Positions 50,707 through 58,191 of a stretch of DNA of 64,000 nucleotides are shown here, in pieces. Under the pieces are notes generated by a model, which saw only the letters and a list, made by a program, of their open reading frames with translations, made no database searches and was not told where the DNA came from. Where the stretch lies: contig NZ_JBHSFP010000004.1 of assembly GCF_042654065.1 (NCBI RefSeq), positions 310,001-374,000 on the forward strand, read 5' to 3'. Origin of the DNA: Sphaerisporangium dianthi (GTDB lineage Bacteria > Actinomycetota > Actinomycetes > Streptosporangiales > Streptosporangiaceae). Positions within the stretch are counted from its first letter, which is position 1. Each line of letters starts with the position of its first letter. Position numbers and translations under genes: made by a program.

Positions 50707-52095
50707 ATGGACGGTTCACTCTCTCCGGTCCGGCTGCCCTACGACACCTTCAGACTCGCGGGGCGTCTCTTCCTGCCTCTGGCCTTCTACTACACCCTCG
50801 GCGCGCTCGTCCACCAAGGCGTCCTGCTGGGCGCGGTCCGCATCGCCGAGCCCACCGGCTGGCGGGCCATCCTCGCGTTCGGCGTGCTGAGCTTCGGCGT
50901 GCTGGTCACCCTGACGGCGTACATCGCGATGCTGAACGCCGCCGGGCGGGCGCTCGGCTCGCGCCCGGTGCAGACGCGCACGCTCGACGAGCGCGAGCGC
51001 GACCTGGTCGACGCGATCGCCCACACCCTGCTGCCCTTCCTCGTCTTCTACAGCGCGTGGGGGCTCTTCGAGGCCGACCTCAGCGCCTTCCAGCGGCTGC
51101 TGAACGAGCTCCATCCGGCGCTCGACTTCACCTACATCGGTGTGCTGGCCGACCTGTTCGACGTGAACGTCCTGATCGTGATCATCACGGCGGGCGTCTT
51201 CGCGGTCAAGGTGGCGTTCGAGCGCCTCTACAGCGCCACGGGGAAGCGCGTCTTCGGCGTGGCCAACAGCACGTTCGAATGCATGTGGATGTACTTCGGC
51301 CTCATCTCGCTGGGCAACTGGGTCGGCAGCGGCGTCGACTGGCTCACCGGCCGCGTGGTGTGGGCGGACTTCCTGAGCCTGTTCGACAAGGTGCCCGCAC
51401 TGCGGAACCTGCGGCAGCTCGGCGAGTACGCGGCCCCCTACCTGCCCGACGCCAAGGACGGCCTGGTCCAGCCGCTCGTCTGGCTGGCCATGGCGGCCGT
51501 CGTCTACAGCTCGTCGATGACCGAGGAGGCCAAGGTCATCGAGGGCACCCGGGTCGAGCCGCACGTCTCGCGGCTCTGGCAGCGGCTGCCGGCCCCGGTC
51601 CAGGCCGTCGCCGAGTTCTTCTCCCGGGGGGTCCGTGACAAGTACGTCCCGCTGGCGAACGGATTCCGGTTCGTCCTGAGCGGCGGGGTGCTGTTCTACC
51701 TGACGTTCTGCCTGATGTACGTGGCGCTCGAGGCGCTGGCGTCGGTCGGCTTCATCGGCCTCACCCGGCTCGCCGGTGCGCACGAGGCGCTGTGGTGGCT
51801 GATGTGGGAGGGCGCTTTCGTGTTCCCGGTCACCCTGCTGCACGAGGTGCTGCGCATCTGCCTGCTCGCCGTGGCCTTCGACCTGGCGCTGCGGCGGGCC
51901 TCCGCCCGGTCGGCCGCGCAGGCGGGCCCCGCCGGGCCGCCGGTGGGGGCGGCCGTGCCGCTCCCGGCGCCGGCGTCACCCGCGCCTATGGGAGCGGCCG
52001 TACCGCTCCGGGCGCCGACGCCACCTCCGCCTATGGGAGCAGCCGTACCGTTCCCGGCTCCGGCGCCACCCGCACCTCGACCCGCAGGGTCGTGA
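50707..52095 (+). CDS. Uncharacterised polytopic membrane protein with Pro-Ala repeat tail
   Basis: A 462-aa protein with about seven or eight membrane helices and several amphipathic segments; nothing enzymatic is recognisable. The last 55 residues are a low-complexity tail made of three 45-bp repeats (starting 51951, 51996, 52041) encoding PMGAAVPLRAPTPPP-type units. The tail end overlaps the convergent gene by 65 bases. The following three minus-strand genes may be functionally linked. I do not recognise the family. Confidence 0.72.
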   Translation: MDGSLSPVRLPYDTFRLAGRLFLPLAFYYTLGALVHQGVLLGAVRIAEPTGWRAILAFGVLSFGVLVTLTAYIAMLNAAGRALGSRPVQTRTLDERERDLVDAIAHTLLPFLVFYSAWGLFEADLSAFQRLLNELHPALDFTYIGVLADLFDVNVLIVIITAGVFAVKVAFERLYSATGKRVFGVANSTFECMWMYFGLISLGNWVGSGVDWLTGRVVWADFLSLFDKVPALRNLRQLGEYAAPYLPDAKDGLVQPLVWLAMAAVVYSSSMTEEAKVIEGTRVEPHVSRLWQRLPAPVQAVAEFFSRGVRDKYVPLANGFRFVLSGGVLFYLTFCLMYVALEALASVGFIGLTRLAGAHEALWWLMWEGAFVFPVTLLHEVLRICLLAVAFDLALRRASARSAAQAGPAGPPVGAAVPLPAPASPAPMGAAVPLRAPTPPPPMGAAVPFPAPAPPAPRPAGS

Positions 52096-52597
52096 AGGCG
52101 TCGGCGGGCACGACGTGCACCGTCTGGACGGCCAGCTCCTTGCCGACGGGCAGCGGGGCGAGCTTGAAGTCGGCGTCCAGGTTGAAGCAGGAGGCGGCCA
52201 GGCCGTTCTTCGGCGCCAGGTCGCTGCGGAACGCCGGCCCCCATGAGCGCCCGGCCGCGTCGGTGAGCTTGATCTTGCAGATGCCCCCGATGTCCCCGAA
52301 CCACTTGCTCGCCCGCTCGGTCAGCGGCTTGAGGGTGATCACCGCGATGGCGACCTTCGTGCGGGGCGGCAGGGGACGATAGGCGTCGTCCGGCGGCCGG
52401 CCCTCGGTGATGCTCTTCAGACGCCACTCGATGCCGTTGAGCAGGGCCGGTCGCCCCGCCGCGGCGACGGCCTCGTGGCCGCCTTTCTGGGTGCCGTTCT
52501 CGTATTTCTCCCGCCACGGCAGCACCTCGGCGGCGAGCACCGCGGGGACGAGCGCCAGCAGGCCGAGGCCGTACCCGAGGTTGCGCTTCCAGTTCAC
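52031..52597 (-). CDS. Secreted or membrane-anchored protein of unknown function
   Basis: A 188-aa protein with an N-terminal signal or anchor (about 7-23, GYGLGLLALVPAVLAA). Its extracellular beta-rich domain has NGIEWRLKSI, VAIAVITLKPL and a pair of cysteines (GGICKIKL and AASCFNL) that could form a disulfide. Layout resembles DUF4352-type immunoglobulin-like proteins. It is third in a three-gene unit whose members share this plan. Its 3' end overlaps the 462-aa gene. Confidence 0.7.
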   Translation of the reverse strand: MNWKRNLGYGLGLLALVPAVLAAEVLPWREKYENGTQKGGHEAVAAAGRPALLNGIEWRLKSITEGRPPDDAYRPLPPRTKVAIAVITLKPLTERASKWFGDIGGICKIKLTDAAGRSWGPAFRSDLAPKNGLAASCFNLDADFKLAPLPVGKELAVQTVHVVPADAFTTLRVEVRVAPEPGTVRLLP

Positions 52598-52610
52598 GGC
52601 CCGGTCCTCT

Positions 52611-53201
52611 TCACAGCTCGCGCACCGGCCCGACCAGGAGGGTGGGCGGCGCCTGCTCGATGAGCTTCTTCGTGTAGGGGGCGGACAGCCGCAGGTCTAC
52701 ATCGGCGGCGGGACCGAGGTAGTCGCCCCCTACGACGCTGTGGATCCTGACGCTGAGGACCGCGCCCGCCAGCCTGTCGGGGGGCAGCTCGAACAGCATG
52801 GGGCCGTACGCCGGGATGCCCGGCTGGAGGAGCGCCTTGTCGAGCGTGCCGATGACCGAGCCGGCCAGGTACTCCGCGCCGTCGGCCGTGCGCAGCCGGG
52901 CTCCCTGCACCTGCGTCTCCTCGGTGGTGGCGGCGGCGGTGGCCCAGACGACCACCCAGATGCCCGCGGTCGTCTTCGGCTCGCCGACGAAGCCGTAGGC
53001 GTCCTTCAGCCGTACCGATCTGCCGAGCTGGAGGCGGTCCACGCGGAGCTGGAAGGCGGTGGTGTCCACCTGCTCGCCCATCTCGCCCGACGTCGCGATC
53101 GGCGCGTACTTCTCCTCTACGTCCGGGGTGGCACGGAGCACTCCCACGATGCCGGCGAGCAGCAGCGCGCCGGTCAGCACGGCCATGATCGTCCGTATCA
53201 C
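52611..53201 (-). CDS. Secreted or membrane-anchored protein of unknown function
   Basis: A 196-aa protein with an N-terminal hydrophobic segment (about 3-22) followed by an extracellular beta-rich domain with QLRVDRLQLGRSVRL, AGIWVVVWATAAAT and ARLRTADGAEYLAG, the pattern of DUF4352-like domains. No cysteines are present. The ATG overlaps the upstream gene's stop (53198-53201). Thirteen bases separate its stop from the next start. Confidence 0.7.
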   Translation of the reverse strand: MIRTIMAVLTGALLLAGIVGVLRATPDVEEKYAPIATSGEMGEQVDTTAFQLRVDRLQLGRSVRLKDAYGFVGEPKTTAGIWVVVWATAAATTEETQVQGARLRTADGAEYLAGSVIGTLDKALLQPGIPAYGPMLFELPPDRLAGAVLSVRIHSVVGGDYLGPAADVDLRLSAPYTKKLIEQAPPTLLVGPVREL

Positions 53202-53821
53202 CGGCCCACCTCGAGGTCGTAGATCGCCAGGTCCTCGCCCGGCAGCCAGTCGGACAGCTCTGAGGAGAACCAGGGCTTGAACTCCTCGTCCTTGAAGGTG
53301 GCGGTGAGGCTCGTAGGGTCGGGCGCTCCGGCGGGAACGTTGTAGACGGCCATCACCCGCTCGACCAGGCCGGGCTGGAGCTGCTCGCGGTCGGACCGGC
53401 CGTCGCGGATGACGAAACCGGACTTCCTGTCCTTGATCCGGTCGATCACCACGCTGCCGGGCGAGACCTTGATGTTCAGTCTCGCCATGAGGCCGGTGAC
53501 CGTGCCGGTCAGGTCGCCGACGTTCTCCACCTGGATCTCGATCACCAGGAACCGGCCCGTCTTGGCCTCACCGAGCCCGGGGGCCGGGTCCTTGGTGACG
53601 TAAGTGGCCTTGTACGGCTTTATCGCGAAACGGTGGCCCACGGTGGTCTGGCCGAGCCGGCGATGGGGGATGTCCGGCTTGGACTCCTGGAGGCCGCCGG
53701 CCGGCCAGGACAGCGCGAGCACCGTGGCCAGCGCGAACACAACGGCGGTGAGGGCGATCCACGGCCGCAGCGGTCCCCGGCGTGACTCCGTGCGTCCGGG
53801 GGTGGGCTCCGGAGTGGTCAC
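53198..53821 (-). CDS. Membrane-anchored protein of unknown function
   Basis: A 207-aa protein with a cytoplasmic basic N-terminus, one membrane helix (about 22-42) and an extracellular domain resembling the DUF4352 fold (GRFLVIEIQVENVGDLTG). It is first of three related genes, with GTG at 53821 and a TATGAT -10 eight bases upstream on this strand, so it is probably leaderless. The three proteins may form one surface complex. No function is recognised. Confidence 0.72.
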   Translation of the reverse strand: MTTPEPTPGRTESRRGPLRPWIALTAVVFALATVLALSWPAGGLQESKPDIPHRRLGQTTVGHRFAIKPYKATYVTKDPAPGLGEAKTGRFLVIEIQVENVGDLTGTVTGLMARLNIKVSPGSVVIDRIKDRKSGFVIRDGRSDREQLQPGLVERVMAVYNVPAGAPDPTSLTATFKDEEFKPWFSSELSDWLPGEDLAIYDLEVGR

Positions 53822-53829
53822 GGCCAGGG

Positions 53830-53835
53830 ATCATA
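53830..53835 (-). promoter_or_regulatory. -10 element for the three-gene surface-protein unit
   Basis: On the minus strand TATGAT ends nine bases before the GTG at 53821. Confidence 0.5.
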
Positions 53836-53931
53836 TCCGGCAAACCTCGCGAGAGCCCCGAATATCACGATTCCCCCGCCAACCCGGCGCACCGTGGTAG
53901 GCCGCGCAGGGAAGGAGCCGGCCCCAGGGGC

Positions 53932-54720
53932 TCAGCCGCCGCCCTTGCTGAAGTGCTGGTAGTCCTTGGCACCGTTGAAGTAGCCGCCCCACTCCCAGCC
54001 GTACTCGGCGAACAGGCGGACCACGCGGTCGTCGGGATTGATCACACCCGGCATGCGCAGGGGCCGGTCGGCGAAGCGCTCGGCGTTGTCGTGCGCGACC
54101 GAGCCGTCGGGCTCCACCCACGGGTTCTCGCGGGGGTTGATGTCGATGGCGTTGCCGTACGAATGCTTGGACCAGCTGCTGGCCCCGGTCGTCTTGCGGC
54201 AGTTGAACGCCGAGGTGTTGTCGGCCTCGATGGAGTCGAAGTCGCTGCCCTTGTAGACGTCGATCTGCCTCATGCGGGTGATCGGGTAGCGCCACTGGTA
54301 GAGCCGCTTGAACACCCCGGTCACGTCGCCGGTGACCGCGCGGTTCACGATCAGCTCGCCGGTGTGGGCCTTCTTGTCGAACCCCCAGTACGTCATCGTG
54401 ACCTTCCGCAGGCCGCTCGGCGACACCGGGCAGCCGGGGCGCCAAGAATGGCCGAGCTCCTCCGCCGTGACCGCCGAGACCTTCGCGGTGAACGCCGGCG
54501 GCCCCGAGGGGGACGGGGAGGGGGACGGCGGAGCCGGGCTCGCGGACGTGTCCGGGGTCTGCGGTGAGGACGGCGGCGACGCCGCGCCCGACGGCGGGCC
54601 CGAGGTGGGCGTGGGCTCGGCGGCGACACCGGAGCCGGCGCCGCCGCACGCGGTCGCGGTGGCGCACGCGCAGGCCAGCACCACCAGGCCAAGGCCGCGG
54701 TGCTTCGGTGTGTGAGGCAT
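53932..54720 (-). CDS. M15-family peptidase (D-Ala-D-Ala carboxypeptidase-like), secreted lipoprotein
   Basis: A 262-aa protein with an N-terminal signal and possible lipobox (ATATACGG), a Pro/Ser-rich linker (about 28-75) and a C-terminal M15_4 zinc peptidase domain. Zinc ligands are visible in SKHSYGNAIDINP (His, Asp) and YQHFSKGG (His), with the supporting EYGWEWGGYF. It probably trims peptidoglycan stem peptides outside the cell. ATG 54720 gives a proper signal peptide; upstream in-frame ATGs at 54738 and 54816 are less likely. Confidence 0.88.
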   Translation of the reverse strand: MPHTPKHRGLGLVVLACACATATACGGAGSGVAAEPTPTSGPPSGAASPPSSPQTPDTSASPAPPSPSPSPSGPPAFTAKVSAVTAEELGHSWRPGCPVSPSGLRKVTMTYWGFDKKAHTGELIVNRAVTGDVTGVFKRLYQWRYPITRMRQIDVYKGSDFDSIEADNTSAFNCRKTTGASSWSKHSYGNAIDINPRENPWVEPDGSVAHDNAERFADRPLRMPGVINPDDRVVRLFAEYGWEWGGYFNGAKDYQHFSKGGG

Positions 54721-55055
54721 ACGCCAGAGTAAGGCCATCCTGACGCCGCTCGTGACGCAATTGTGATGTCGGCCGTCCGTGGGGCCGGGACAGGCCCTGT
54801 GCGACGTGTGCCGCACGTTTTACCCGGAAGACCTCGCGCACATGTTCGAGGAGGCGCTACAGTCTTCGGCATCGGATCGAACACGGGTTCGGGCCGGCAG
54901 GTTCAGGCGAAGGGTGGTGTGCTGTGGCGTTGCTCTCGCCACCCGTCCGGCAGGCGTCCGGGCGGCCCTCCGCTCCCCGTCGCTCCGCGACACGCCGTAG
55001 CCCTTTCTACGGAAATCTAGGACGGCCTCTATATCCGGTCATAAAGTCCGAGAGC
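54721..55055. other. 335-bp divergent intergenic region
   Basis: It separates the M15 peptidase from the ATPase gene. A TACAGT -10-like hexamer lies at 54858-54863 and TAAAGT at 55042-55047; the latter ends nine bases before the ATPase GTG. The CTAYGG-N3-TCTAG motif lies at 55006-55019 with an inverted CCGTAG at 54994-54999. An open 73-codon frame from 54779 has a CDVC motif but no support, and I do not call it. Confidence 0.5.
54994..55019 (+). repeat. CTAYGG-N3-TCTAG motif, copy 1, with inverted half-site
   Basis: CTACGGAAATCTAG at 55006-55019, preceded six bases earlier by the inverted CCGTAG (54994-54999). It lies 36 bases upstream of the ATPase start. Confidence 0.6.
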
Positions 55056-56237
55056 GTGGACCCCGTGCGCAATCCCTACGCCCCCGGTGCGGGGCAGCGC
55101 CCTCCAGAGCTCGCCGGGCGCGATCGTGAGCTGCAACAGTTCGAGGTCGTGCTCGAACGGGTGGCGCGTGGCCGTCCCGAGCGCAGCATGGTCCTCACCG
55201 GGCTGCGCGGCGTCGGAAAGACCGTGCTGCTCAACACCTTCAAGTCCATGGCCATGCAGCGGCTCTGGGGCACCGGCAAGATCGAGGCCCGACCCGAGCA
55301 GTCCCTCCGCCGTCCGGTCGCCGCCGCTCTGCACATGGCGATCCGCGAGCTGGCCCCGCGTCATCGTGCCCCCGATCGCATCGAAGAGTTCCTCGGCGTG
55401 CTCAAGGCCTTCGCCATGCGCGACCCCGGGGCGGCCAAGGGCACCTCGCACTGGTCGCCCGCGATCGACGTCCCGGCCGGGCGTGGCAGGGCCGACTCGG
55501 GCGACCTCGAGATCGACCTGACCGAGCTGTTCGTCGACGCCGCCTCCGTGGCGACCGACCTCGGCGTCGGGGTCGCCCTGTTCATCGACGAGATGCAAGA
55601 CGTCCAGGCGCCCGACATCTCGGCCCTGTGCGCCGCCTGCCACGAGCTGTCGCAGAGCGGCGGCCCGCTCATCGTCGTCGGCGCCGGCCTGCCCCACCTG
55701 CCCGGCGTGCTCAGCGCCAGCAAGAGCTATTCCGAGCGCCTGTTCCGCTACGCGCGCATCGACAGGCTCGACCGGGAGGCCGCCGACCTCGCGCTCATCG
55801 CCCCCGCCTCGCGCGAGGAGGTCGAGTTCACCCCCGAGGCGCTCGACGCGCTGTACGAGGCGGCCGACGGCTACCCCTACTTCGTCCAGGCCTACGGCAA
55901 GGTCGCCTGGGATCTCGCGCCTGGCACCCCCATCACGGCCGACGACATCAGGGTCGCCGCGCCCGAGGCCGAGGAAGAGCTCGCGGTCGGCTTCTTCGGC
56001 AGCCGCTACGAGCGTGCCACCCCCGCCGAACGCGACTACATGCACGCGATGGCCTCGGTCGGCGACGAGCCCGTGCCGACCGCCGAAGTCGCCGAGTTGC
56101 TCGGTCGCAAGCCGTCGAGCCTCTCGCCGGCCCGCGACAGCCTCATCAAGAAAGGACTCATCTTCAGCGCCGAGCGCGGTCTCATCGCCTTCACCGTGCC
56201 GCACTTCGGCAAGTTCCTCCGGGCGCAGCCGCTGTAG
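55056..56237 (+). CDS. AAA/STAND-type ATPase with C-terminal winged helix (Orc1/Cdc6-like)
   Basis: A 393-aa protein. P-loop LTGLRGVGKTVLLN, Walker B ALFIDEMQDVQ, a sensor-like IVVGAGLPHLPG and a C-terminal winged-helix region (about 325-390, VPTAEVAELLGRKPSSLSPA). It looks like the bacterial ATP-binding family distantly related to Orc1/Cdc6 and MalT-type ATPases, so DNA binding is plausible. GTG 55056 is chosen with a TAAAGT -10; a longer frame from 54924 adds a basic, non-conserved-looking extension. Copies of a CTAYGG-N3-TCTAG motif flank it and could be its sites. Confidence 0.8.
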   Translation: MDPVRNPYAPGAGQRPPELAGRDRELQQFEVVLERVARGRPERSMVLTGLRGVGKTVLLNTFKSMAMQRLWGTGKIEARPEQSLRRPVAAALHMAIRELAPRHRAPDRIEEFLGVLKAFAMRDPGAAKGTSHWSPAIDVPAGRGRADSGDLEIDLTELFVDAASVATDLGVGVALFIDEMQDVQAPDISALCAACHELSQSGGPLIVVGAGLPHLPGVLSASKSYSERLFRYARIDRLDREAADLALIAPASREEVEFTPEALDALYEAADGYPYFVQAYGKVAWDLAPGTPITADDIRVAAPEAEEELAVGFFGSRYERATPAERDYMHAMASVGDEPVPTAEVAELLGRKPSSLSPARDSLIKKGLIFSAERGLIAFTVPHFGKFLRAQPL

Positions 56238-56289
56238 GCCGCATCCGGTCCCCAAGCCGGGCACGCAGTGACCCTGCGTTCCCATTGAC

Positions 56290-56333
56290 CTCTCTACGGC
56301 TTTCTAGAGGGGAAGCTAGAGAGCCGTAGAGAG
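56290..56333. repeat. Large palindrome built from two CTAYGG-N3-TCTAG motifs
   Basis: CTCTCTACGGCTTTCTAG and CTAGAGAGCCGTAGAGAG face each other across an eight-base centre; the 18-bp stem has one T/G mismatch. Each arm contains CTACGG-N3-TCTAG, one per strand. It lies 53 bases after the ATPase stop and may also terminate transcription. Confidence 0.75.
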
Positions 56334-56435
56334 TTGAATTCAGGGTGTGCGACAGCGTGGTGGCCGGTCGGCGAGGCCGGTCACCACGCCACCCTGGGGC
56401 GGGCATCGACAAGATCCCGGGGCTGCTTTACCGTG

Positions 56436-57308
56436 ACCATGGAAAGTGGTGACCATCGGAAGTCGGCATTGCGACCGCACGGGGTGACGACCTTGACCAA
56501 GCACGCGTTCGGTAAGCGAGGCGGCGTCCACGCGGCCGCTGTCGTCGTCCTCCTCGCAGCGCTCGGCGCGCTCGCCGGGCCGATCGGCGCCCCCGCGGCG
56601 CGGGCCGCCACGGCGTTCAAGGTTCTGCAGGTCAACCTGTGCAACAGCGGGCACGCGGGCTGTTACGAGGGCGGCGCCGTCCCTGAGGCCCAGTCGCTGA
56701 TCGGACGGGTCAAACCTGACGTTCTCACCGCGAACGAGATATGCGAGAGCGATGTGGGCCCGCTACGGTCCGCCATGGGCAACGGCGACTACGAGTTCCG
56801 GCCGGTCGAGGACGAGCGCACCGCCGCCGCCATCCAGTGCACAGGCGGACGTGGCGCCTACGGCGTCGCCGTTCTCGCCGTCCCCCGCTACGGCAAGACC
56901 GCGAGCGGCGGCGGCTGGTACTCCTACCAGGACGCCGGCAGCGAGCGGCGCGCCTGGGGGTGCGGCCGCTTCGGCGGGTTCTGGGCGTGCACCACCCATC
57001 TGTCGTCCTCCGATGAGCCCGTCGCGCTGCAACAGTGCAGACAACTGATGAACGAGTACATCCCGCAGCTTCACGCCCAGTACGGCGGCCTGCCCACCGT
57101 CGTGGGCGCCGACCTGAACCTCGAGTACGACCGATCCGACCCCGAGAACGCCCAGAACTGCGTGCCCGGCGGCTACTTCCGCAAGGGCGACGGCGACGTC
57201 CAGCACGTCATCGCCTCCAGCGCCTTCGCCTTCGTCCGCACCGACAAGTACGGCATGTCGCGCACCGACCACGACGCCTTCATGGTGACCCTCACAGCGC
57301 CGTGGTGA
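56436..57308 (+). CDS. Secreted endonuclease/exonuclease/phosphatase-family protein
   Basis: About 290 aa with a signal peptide (hydrophobic stretch AAAVVVLLAALGALAG, cleavage near ARAATA) and an EEP domain. Active-site residues are recognisable: QVNLCN, TANEIC (Glu), TTHLSS (His), GADLNLEYD (Asp, Asn) and SRTDHDAF (Asp-His). It could be an extracellular DNase or phosphodiesterase. Several cysteines (CNSGHAGC, CGRFGGFWAC) suggest disulfides. The start is uncertain: the GTG at 56484 is also possible. It is flanked on both sides by CTAYGG-N3-TCTAG motifs. Confidence 0.82.
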   Translation, partial: TMESGDHRKSALRPHGVTTLTKHAFGKRGGVHAAAVVVLLAALGALAGPIGAPAARAATAFKVLQVNLCNSGHAGCYEGGAVPEAQSLIGRVKPDVLTANEICESDVGPLRSAMGNGDYEFRPVEDERTAAAIQCTGGRGAYGVAVLAVPRYGKTASGGGWYSYQDAGSERRAWGCGRFGGFWACTTHLSSSDEPVALQQCRQLMNEYIPQLHAQYGGLPTVVGADLNLEYDRSDPENAQNCVPGGYFRKGDGDVQHVIASSAFAFVRTDKYGMSRTDHDAFMVTLTAPW

Positions 57309-57332
57309 CCGGGCCCGCCTCGCTTAGGCTTT

Positions 57333-57346
57333 CTATGGTTCTCTAG
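57333..57346 (+). repeat. CTAYGG-N3-TCTAG motif, copy 4
   Basis: CTATGGTTCTCTAG lies 24 bases after the EEP gene stop and just past or at the convergent MauE gene stop (57343). Same strand and spacing as copy 1. Confidence 0.6.
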
Positions 57347-58191
57347 CGTGTGGTTGATACACCCATAGAATTCCGGAGATGGCCCTCGCCCGCCGACCCG
57401 TCCGCGCCGACGACGGCGACCCGCACCGGTGGCCGCCGCCCGCTGAGGTACACCGCGAACACGACATCGGCCCGCGCCCCGACCGCCGTGCGCGCGGGGT
57501 ACACGAAGAACCGCCAGCACAGCTCGCGCCAGGAGTCCGACGGCTCGTCCGCCAGGAGCAGCGGCGCGTGCGAGCGCCACTCGGCGCTCGCCCGCAGGCG
57601 TGCGGCGGCCCGCCCGGACGGCACGGGGCGTTGCTCGCATGGCGCGCGATATTTGACCCGGGCGATCGCCTCGCTCCACTCCGGAGACAGCGCCACCAAG
57701 AGCGCCAGGCCGGTCCCGAGCGCCGCCGCCAGCTCCCAGGAGGCCCGTGACAGCAGGTCCATCCCCGAGACCGGGACCACCGACACCACCACCGCCATCC
57801 CGGCCAGGACGGCGGCGCGCCCGATGGAGCGCAGCCCGACCGGCGAGCTGCTGGCCTCGCCGAAACAGCCGCAGCCCACGTCCGGGCGCCGCCTGCGCAG
57901 CTCCCACAGGACATAGGTGGCGACGGAGAAGAACGTGATCGTCCCCCAGCGGGGCAGGGGATGGCGGGTGAAGAGCAGGCACACCGCCAGAACGACTTCC
58001 CCGACGGCACAGAAGATCATGAACGGCTCGCGCCAGCGTTCGGGCACGAGGACACCGGGACCGAGGCGGGAGAGCCCGCCGGGGTCGGCGTCGCTTCCGG
58101 CGGTCACCAGCTTCGCCCCGCCGCCGAGCAGCAGGAACAGGACGAGCAGCGCGAGCGCGGCGGTGGCGAGTGTCGGTGTCTCCACGGTCAT
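57343..58191 (-). CDS. MauE/DoxX-like redox-associated membrane protein
   Basis: A 282-aa protein with a four-helix MauE-type membrane domain (about 5-150). It has FCAVGEVVLAVCLLF and the short cysteine motif VGCGCFGEAS, typical of MauE-type proteins that aid disulfide formation or cofactor maturation. The C-terminal about 120 residues (RAPCEQRP onward) are soluble and unrecognised. Its ATG overlaps the stop of the Cys-rich gene upstream (ATGA), implying that the two proteins work together. Confidence 0.75.
   Translation of the reverse strand: MTVETPTLATAALALLVLFLLLGGGAKLVTAGSDADPGGLSRLGPGVLVPERWREPFMIFCAVGEVVLAVCLLFTRHPLPRWGTITFFSVATYVLWELRRRRPDVGCGCFGEASSSPVGLRSIGRAAVLAGMAVVVSVVPVSGMDLLSRASWELAAALGTGLALLVALSPEWSEAIARVKYRAPCEQRPVPSGRAAARLRASAEWRSHAPLLLADEPSDSWRELCWRFFVYPARTAVGARADVVFAVYLSGRRPPVRVAVVGADGSAGEGHLRNSMGVSTTR

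Noticed and set aside
54779..55000. A 73-codon frame starting at a GTG with CDVCRTFYPEDLAHMF.
   Set aside because: The first half looks protein-like, but there is no ribosome site or promoter, the second half is Arg/Ala-rich, and it lies between a clear divergent gene pair.
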